From: Candidatus Hydrogenedentota bacterium
GTDB taxonomy: Bacteria; Hydrogenedentota; Hydrogenedentia; Hydrogenedentales; JAGMZX01
Assembly: GCA_018005585.1 (NCBI GenBank)
Contig: JAGMZX010000003.1
Location: 1 to 38,272 of the forward strand
Direction: 5' to 3'
DNA length: 38,272 nucleotides
Shown piece after piece: positions 34,101 through 38,272 of the stretch. The notes below the pieces were generated by a model, which was given only the letters and a program-made list of their open reading frames with translations, had not been told where the DNA came from and searched no databases. The translations under genes were made by a program, and so were the position numbers. Each line of letters opens with the position of its first letter. Position 1 is the stretch's first letter.

Positions 34101-34521
34101 CAGGGAAACGACGGCGCCTGTCGTGTTCGTCTCGTGCGCGGAAGCGCAAGCCTACGCCCGCTACATGGGCAAGCGGCTACCCACCGCGGCAGAGTGGGAG
34201 GCGGCGTGGGGAACCAGGACTTACCCTTGGGGCAATACCTTCCCCGAGAGCGGAGTCAACACACGCGAAAGCGTTTTGGGTGCCGCCGCGCCGCCCGATT
34301 CCAGTCAATGCCGTGCCGACGTCTCGAGTCAGGGCGTCCGCAACCTCGCGGGCAACGTGGCGGAATGGACCTCCACCGTGTCCGGCGGCGGATATGTGGT
34401 CAAGGGCGGGACATGGCTCGACGGCGAGCAATTCGCCCGGAGGGACCACCGTATGGAGAAAGACGCGAACGCGCGCGAGCGCAGTATCGGCTTCCGTTGT
34501 GCGCTGGATGCCGTTCCTTGA
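31105..34521 (+). CDS. Transmembrane GTPase fused to TPR-like region and inactive SUMF1/FGE-like domain
   Basis: 1138 residues from the ATG at 31105 (GGGAG upstream). After a short N-terminal domain and an acidic linker comes a GTPase domain (about 120-440): P-loop GMRNSGKS (Lys137), a switch-II-like FDSFDCSGEMW, and the guanine motif NKAD (about 319-322). The pattern resembles double-GTPase families of predicted conflict systems. A basic stretch (KRTRR) precedes one transmembrane helix (about 468-490), so the GTPase should be cytosolic and the rest periplasmic. A long helical TPR-like region (about 530-945) leads to a SUMF1/FGE-type domain (949-1135: DRTEVSNEAYQRFL, GKRLPTAAEWEAAWG, NLAGNVAEW, GFRCAL). 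The two catalytic cysteines expected after VKGGTW are missing, so it should bind rather than oxidise. It is the likely envelope sensor. Confidence 0.85.
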   Translation: MNVKQFYDELREQGLSAELRDFERAVAQAMNLKVRPDDSLEVPGNVQQEVRGVFGMPTANVNYSQEDDEEPRTFQAARASATPEWRRSPSGPQLPGPEDETDRRRLEIKSWEQILKETRRRRNESYIGVLGMRNSGKSAYFYVVGNELISEVRIGEWECGLTSTEYGMFLNEVHKRMPRWEKTRLDESVDFPLFALSRGSSLLSLLPRGDRILRKSVYFDSFDCSGEMWRIAFSPGAEVDIHVQREADVVNKVREKAALCSGFVVLVDAELARQGKEQEQLKHDEQLVWNYVFSRLAWLDSNGDRAGTHIGRPVAVALNKADLFADAFQVRLDSTGNRHSGEDSPRLRSLRDILFDLTGTNPDAQAEARETLANAQIRRQLSEQSEVFIQRHFPQLYDQIDKRCDNKHYSLMSCWGRDVEKVYNGEGMHIGTNILSPHRSFGIEEPLLWIVRAIQKRRHTEDIGKRTRRFVAAVVALAVLFAGALLTTSWAAGKAAENDRPEIGEVLLSASEYNPISRGLNWFNGQPDHALYLNAQSTIAEAYFARHRGHGESGDWASAERDVREALRVIGEVPDRQEHVERYGSALVACLLGLARQAAEGGDAETRFARLSTAVQDARACAVSPDEALDEMRGALVERYTEGLLDREADSPHAAFFTGRERLRNVDAGTSQERAFETACASAFCGKFDELCIAGDCSNASYLTSHMDTSPFGTALTAERRQAMYEALVRAFEKQGESARTSGLLADSEKAFDQGVRAAREYDVDPASALRGLAESYMLELRLLIETQGVPAADERMNTAKAHLAELQASDDVQSHFLGQWSCAKACGLLRQQACTEAVESFRMAATLLPLDVVAADAVPGLIAAAQAVTDVKQYDTRDFLLRSATEFAGPADAERIADLRVSGLIEQSEYQLRAGDPKKATGYLNTALELRSGDARAQALLEHASRAGGMVFIAAGGTGFYLDRTEVSNEAYQRFLKHAPEGVLNPVGCAAGDYEIFSRETTAPVVFVSCAEAQAYARYMGKRLPTAAEWEAAWGTRTYPWGNTFPESGVNTRESVLGAAAPPDSSQCRADVSSQGVRNLAGNVAEWTSTVSGGGYVVKGGTWLDGEQFARRDHRMEKDANARERSIGFRCALDAVP

Positions 34522-34555
34522 CATAATACCCTCAGCGTTAACCGGGGAACTTTCC

Positions 34556-35077
34556 ATGAACACACGATTCTCCCAGATTGCGTTGCTTGCGGCGCCCGTC
34601 TTCGCCCTGCTCCTGGCGGGATGCGTTTCGACGACCTCCCACATGCCACCGCCTGCGCCAACGGCCAGGGAAGTGCTGGACCACGTAGAGAGCGTTCCAG
34701 CTTTGACCATGACCACGGAACCACGGGCCGGCGCCCCTATCGCAACGGTCCGGGTACGGAGCACAGAGACCCATTTCTTCGTGATAGAGGACGCCGGGCG
34801 CAACCGGACGCCATCGAGGACCGAAACCCAGGAAACGGTCGCCGGCGGCGTGGTGGTCCAGGCGGAAATGCACTACTCCGGCGCCGTCCGGCGGATCGAT
34901 GCCGTCACGTCGGCCGACGGCACTTGGACCGTGGACCTGACGCCGTTCATCCGCGCCGCCTACGAGGACGTGCGCAACGAACGGCTTCGCGTGGTCTTCT
35001 TACTGCCCGACAGCGGCACGGAACTGGTCTATGACATTCCGCAGGACACCCTGGGCCACCTGTACCGGGCGCTCTAA
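34556..35077 (+). CDS. Lipoprotein of unknown function
   Basis: 173 residues from the ATG at 34556 (GGGGAA upstream). A signal peptide ends in the lipobox LLAGC (Cys23), so the protein is lipidated. The residue after Cys is Val, which does not suggest inner-membrane retention. The mature part is a beta-rich domain of about 130 residues (IATVRVRSTETHFFVIED, GGVVVQAEMHYSG, LRVVFLLPDSGTELVYDI) that I do not recognise. It lies between the transmembrane GTPase and the GAP1-like gene, 34 bp and 24 bp away, so it is probably a periplasmic or outer-membrane partner of the SUMF1-bearing sensor. That partnership is inferred from gene order. Confidence 0.75.
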   Translation: MNTRFSQIALLAAPVFALLLAGCVSTTSHMPPPAPTAREVLDHVESVPALTMTTEPRAGAPIATVRVRSTETHFFVIEDAGRNRTPSRTETQETVAGGVVVQAEMHYSGAVRRIDAVTSADGTWTVDLTPFIRAAYEDVRNERLRVVFLLPDSGTELVYDIPQDTLGHLYRAL

Positions 35078-35101
35078 GCCGCGCCGCGGGAGAATGACAG
35101 C

Positions 35102-37639
35102 ATGGATGAAGTGATTTTTGACCAGTGCATGCGCGGCCTGGACCCGGACGGCGCGGACAGGTTTCTGGGGTTCTCCGACGGCATCGGCAGCAAGGAGAAA
35201 TCCATCATCGACCGGCACATGGTGCTCGCATCCTCGAACACGATGTACGACGGCAGCTTGACCGTGTTCCCCTTGCCTCGAGAACGCGTCGGCATCATGC
35301 GTACCTTCCGCACGTCCGACGGCTCGAGGCCCTGGCCCTTCAATCACGCCCTTATTACCAGCAGGGACAACTACGAAGGTCTCCGCGCGAATCCTTTCCT
35401 GCTCGTTCGTTTGGGCAACGTGTTTCGAGTGGATTCCGCCGCGGAACGAAAGTTGAGTCAAATCCGGATTCCCCTCGAGACCCTGGTCTCGCAGAGTCAG
35501 GCAACCGACCCGCCCGACGCGACCCTCTCCGAAATCGAAACCATCACCAGAGAATTCAACGCCCTGTCCGACGAAGTGCTCGAGGCGTTCTTGAACGGCC
35601 TATTGGCATCAAGTTGCGAAAGCGTAAAAGGGCCGCGCCGAATGCTTGTCTTCACGCGCGAGCGCACGGACATGCTGGCGGAAGCCCTGCTGCTCACCGT
35701 GCCTCTCTACGTCCGGTCCCGGTTGTCCTTCACGACATGCCTGACGGAATTCGAGGAGAAATCGGAATGCCGCGTGCGTGAAGGCCTCACCGAGTATCCC
35801 GAGGAGGAGCCCTCGGCCTATGAGGTCAAGTGGTGCTTTGTGCCATTGTCCGAACTGGACCGGCGCGCTGCCTTCATCGAAGGCCGCCGCGGCGTTTCGT
35901 ATATAGAATGGAAGCCCCCGCTACTCACGGGCGAAGGATTCCCCAAGCACCCCTACGCGGAGCGTTTCGTGGAGCTGCGCCGCGATCAAAGTGCGCTCGC
36001 GGATTTTCTGGCCAGCGCGAACGAGGCAGGACTCAAGAACTCATTAAAATCCTTCGTTGAGGGCCACCGCCTCGTGGCGGACCTCAAGCACCTGGACAAC
36101 AAGGCATTCCAGAAACGCGCTCGCGCGATTGACAAGGCTTCCCCGTATCATGACTCGAATGTTCTGGACCAGTATGCCAAGCGGATCATCGTCGAGTTGT
36201 GCGACGTCATCAGGACTGGCGACGACCCCAAGTGGCTCGCGGCGTTCCTGAACGACTATGTCAATTTGTCCCAGACCTATGCGCGTTATCTCGCCCAGCA
36301 TGTCGGCGCGCCCGAAGTGACGAGAGAGCAATGCCCCTTTGCCGTGAATCGTCTGCTCAGGCTGGTCAAGAACGCGCGCGCCACGGAATACCCCGTGCCG
36401 GCGTTTGTGAAACTAGTGCGCAGCATCTTCACGCACATACAGCCGAACAAGCCGCTCTACGAGGCTTTTCTCGCGCAGCTGCAGCCGTACGCCAGGCAGC
36501 GGATCCACCTGCTTCTGCACCAGCGCGAGCATTCCGAAGACGACCTGAACGAGTTTGAAGTGTACCGCGACTATTATCCAGACACCGTCAGCCGCGACGA
36601 CGGGCTGCTCGTTTTTCTCAATGAGGTATTCACGTCTCCCAATCCCGTGGCCTTTGAAAAGGCCCAGGGATACGCGGAGTTCCTGGACCTGCGATATGGC
36701 GAGCGCCACGAGGCAATCTGTAACGACCAGGGGCTCACCACGGCGCTTCGCGAGGAACATCTGCGCCGGCTTCGCGAGGATTTCTATTCCGTCTATGACA
36801 GGATTCTGCGGGCACTCTTGCGCGAAGGAAAGCACCCGCCGCTGTGCGCGCACCTGATGGCCAGATGCGTGTCCCTCCTGACGCACTCGCGCAAGGAACG
36901 GGCAAGAGACTTCATTTTCGAATGCGCCAACTCCTGGCCCTCCCAAGTCACGGACGTCGTTATCAAGACCATCGTCACCGAGACCATCGCGCGCTGGGAG
37001 AAGAAAGAGGTGTGCGAACTGCTCTCGATGCTCATCGACCTCATCAGGCTCGAACGCGTGCCGGAGAGCATTGTTTCGGCCTTGTGCAATCTCCCGGAAC
37101 AGCACGGCCTCGCCGGATACAAGGTTTTCACGTCTCTGTGCCGTCACTTGGACCCCGTCCCCGTTTCTTTCCAGGATTCCCGTGTCTTGGAACACTTCGG
37201 CGGACTGGCAGTCAGGTACTATGATTTGCCCGGAGACGCCGAATCGCGCACGCAGAGCCTGATTGTCGGTGGGAGGACCCTGCAGGATACGAGTCAGCGC
37301 ATGTATCAGGCCTATCTCTCCGCGCTGGACCGGGGCGATTTGGCGCAACGGGATGCGGCCCGGAACCTTCGCTACGCAGCCAAGGGCAAGAAAGGAAAGA
37401 CGTATGGCATTTCGTCGGCGGAAGAAGCACCGCCGGGCCAACACATACGCGTGGAGTTCGCACCGCAGTGGAAGCCCCTGCCAGCCGAACCCTCGCAGAA
37501 GAGCCACGGGCCGAGGCTGAGTTGGACTGACCAGATGGAGGAAGTCATCTGGCGGGCCCTGCCCTGGATCGTTACCTTCATAATGGGTTTCCTGTCGGGT
37601 TTTGTCGCGAACACCTTGCTGTCGAGCGGTATCCGATGA
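35102..37639 (+). CDS. GAP1-like (GTPase-associated) protein with C-terminal membrane anchor
   Basis: 845 residues, ATG after GGGAG. The first about 150 residues match the general layout of the N-terminal domain of GAP1, the protein encoded beside double-GTPases in predicted conflict systems: a strand with FDQCMRGLDPDGADRFLGFS, helix SKEKSIIDRHMVLA, strand VGIMRTFRTS, then PFNHALITSRDNY where relatives have Y-x-x-x-Y-x-G-R-x-G-N-x-x-x-H. I recognise the class, not the exact family, so confidence is moderate. The middle (about 150-760) is helical and without known motifs. Residues about 815-840 (ALPWIVTFIMGFLSGFVAN) form a single C-terminal transmembrane helix, so the rest faces the cytoplasm as a tail-anchored protein. 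The GTPase three genes back in order (one lipoprotein between) is the expected partner. Confidence 0.65.
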   Translation: MDEVIFDQCMRGLDPDGADRFLGFSDGIGSKEKSIIDRHMVLASSNTMYDGSLTVFPLPRERVGIMRTFRTSDGSRPWPFNHALITSRDNYEGLRANPFLLVRLGNVFRVDSAAERKLSQIRIPLETLVSQSQATDPPDATLSEIETITREFNALSDEVLEAFLNGLLASSCESVKGPRRMLVFTRERTDMLAEALLLTVPLYVRSRLSFTTCLTEFEEKSECRVREGLTEYPEEEPSAYEVKWCFVPLSELDRRAAFIEGRRGVSYIEWKPPLLTGEGFPKHPYAERFVELRRDQSALADFLASANEAGLKNSLKSFVEGHRLVADLKHLDNKAFQKRARAIDKASPYHDSNVLDQYAKRIIVELCDVIRTGDDPKWLAAFLNDYVNLSQTYARYLAQHVGAPEVTREQCPFAVNRLLRLVKNARATEYPVPAFVKLVRSIFTHIQPNKPLYEAFLAQLQPYARQRIHLLLHQREHSEDDLNEFEVYRDYYPDTVSRDDGLLVFLNEVFTSPNPVAFEKAQGYAEFLDLRYGERHEAICNDQGLTTALREEHLRRLREDFYSVYDRILRALLREGKHPPLCAHLMARCVSLLTHSRKERARDFIFECANSWPSQVTDVVIKTIVTETIARWEKKEVCELLSMLIDLIRLERVPESIVSALCNLPEQHGLAGYKVFTSLCRHLDPVPVSFQDSRVLEHFGGLAVRYYDLPGDAESRTQSLIVGGRTLQDTSQRMYQAYLSALDRGDLAQRDAARNLRYAAKGKKGKTYGISSAEEAPPGQHIRVEFAPQWKPLPAEPSQKSHGPRLSWTDQMEEVIWRALPWIVTFIMGFLSGFVANTLLSSGIR

Positions 37640-38272
37640 ATTCCCGCGAGATCGTAACACGCACGCTTCATTTCGCCGGTCCCGCGCGCCTGGCCCGGTC
37701 ATTTGCCGGCAGCGATATTTCGACCGTCTCCTATGACGTGGAAACGCCCGCGACCGAATGGGCGGAGACCGGCGGCGGGCGTTGGGAACGCATTGATGAA
37801 TGGGGCAACCTTTGGGCGCGCGTGGACGGGTCATCCAAGGGCGAGGTTGCGCGCGGCGCGTTGGATACTCTCGAGAACGTGGATGCGTATCGCTTTCCTG
37901 ACTTTTCGCAACCGGAATCCTATGATGCCGTACGGGCGGCGCGCGCCGCACAGCCGGACAAATACCTCCTCGGCACGCTGCCGGGTTTTGCGTTCAACAT
38001 CGCCCGGAAACTGCGCCGTATTGACCTGTATCTCACGGATTTGTTGACTGACCCGGAACGCATCGCACGGCTCAATGACCGCATTGACGGGTTGATCAAG
38101 AACATGATGCGCAATTATGCCGCCGCGGGCGCGGACGGCGTCTTTTTTCCCGAGGATTGGGGAACGCAGACGGCGCTTTTCATCGACCCGAGTCTCTGGC
38201 ATGCGGAGTTTGCGCCGCGCTTTGAAATATTATGCAGCTATGCGCACGGATTGGGCCTGAGCGTCTGGATGC
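37636..38272 (+). CDS. URO-D family protein, N-terminal part (runs off window)
   Basis: The ATG at 37636 overlaps the previous stop as ATGA, so translation may be coupled to the GAP1-like gene. The 212 visible residues begin MNSREIVTRTLHFAGPARLA and contain DEWGNLWARVDGSSKGEVAR and the family core GADGVFFPEDWGTQTALFID, which aligns with [17 protein letters not shown] of the URO-D-like protein at 3697. The zinc/cobamide methyltransferase motif would lie past the window edge. Function as for the other copy: probably a cobamide-dependent or other C1 transferase. Although it overlaps the operon, its role looks unrelated to the ESCRT/caspase genes; the operon may simply have been placed before it. 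Confidence 0.8.
   Translation, partial: MNSREIVTRTLHFAGPARLARSFAGSDISTVSYDVETPATEWAETGGGRWERIDEWGNLWARVDGSSKGEVARGALDTLENVDAYRFPDFSQPESYDAVRAARAAQPDKYLLGTLPGFAFNIARKLRRIDLYLTDLLTDPERIARLNDRIDGLIKNMMRNYAAAGADGVFFPEDWGTQTALFIDPSLWHAEFAPRFEILCSYAHGLGLSVWM

Noticed and set aside
33952-34518. Active formylglycine-generating enzyme
   Set aside because: The two catalytic cysteines expected after the GGTW segment are replaced, and no sulfatase gene is present.

Overview
The window looks like a high-GC bacterial chromosome segment of Planctomycetes/Lentisphaerae/Candidatus Hydrogenedentes type. That assignment is an inference from gene content: prepilins with an H-X9-DG-like tail, URO-D-like methyltransferase relatives, BNR_4 and FG-GAP secreted proteins, Gly-Glu repeat linkers, SGNH proteins with inserted TPRs, and an ECF sigma factor. 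I saw no rRNA, tRNA, CRISPR array or insertion sequence.

Region 1 (1-18400) is mostly secreted-protein and carbohydrate metabolism. It holds two glycosidase-like proteins with trimerisation/GATase-like domains (the first cut by the window edge), a URO-D-like protein, a reverse-strand secreted SGNH/EF-hand/Ig mosaic, an RhlE-type DEAD-box helicase, a frameshifted prepilin downstream of an FG-GAP protein, a zinc phospholipase C-like protein translationally coupled to a BNR_4 protein, and a GT39-like glycosyltransferase next to a membrane-anchored SGNH-TPR protein.

Region 2 (18425-19603, reverse strand) is an ECF sigma factor followed by a 192-residue protein of unknown function. Their promoter region is shared with the divergent operon and carries a 10-bp inverted repeat containing GGAACC, which resembles an ECF -35 element.

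Region 3 (19886-37639, forward strand) is the unusual part: twelve closely packed genes. In order they encode a DUF4384-like protein, a protein with a possible SPFH-like N-terminus and a DUF4384-like C-terminus, a 125-residue unknown, a cytosolic subtilisin, a four-helix membrane protein with a probable periplasmic domain, two ESCRT-III-like helical proteins, a Vps4-like AAA ATPase with an N-terminal MIT-like domain, a caspase-Sel1 protein, a transmembrane GTPase fused to a SUMF1/FGE-like domain lacking the catalytic cysteines, a lipoprotein, and a tail-anchored GAP1-like protein. Both ESCRT-III-like proteins end in the same MIM1-like peptide, 13 residues from the C-terminus, and MIM1 is the peptide that MIT domains bind in eukaryotes.

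My reading, which is an inference, is an envelope-stress or anti-invader response. A transmembrane GTPase senses something outside through its periplasmic TPR/SUMF1 part, with the lipoprotein and membrane protein as partners. The GAP1-like protein couples to the GTPase, the caspase and subtilisin are proteolytic effectors or regulators, and the ESCRT-III/Vps4 module remodels, repairs or breaks the membrane. The ECF sigma probably controls expression. The last gene, overlapping the operon by 4 bp and running off the window, is a second URO-D-like gene.
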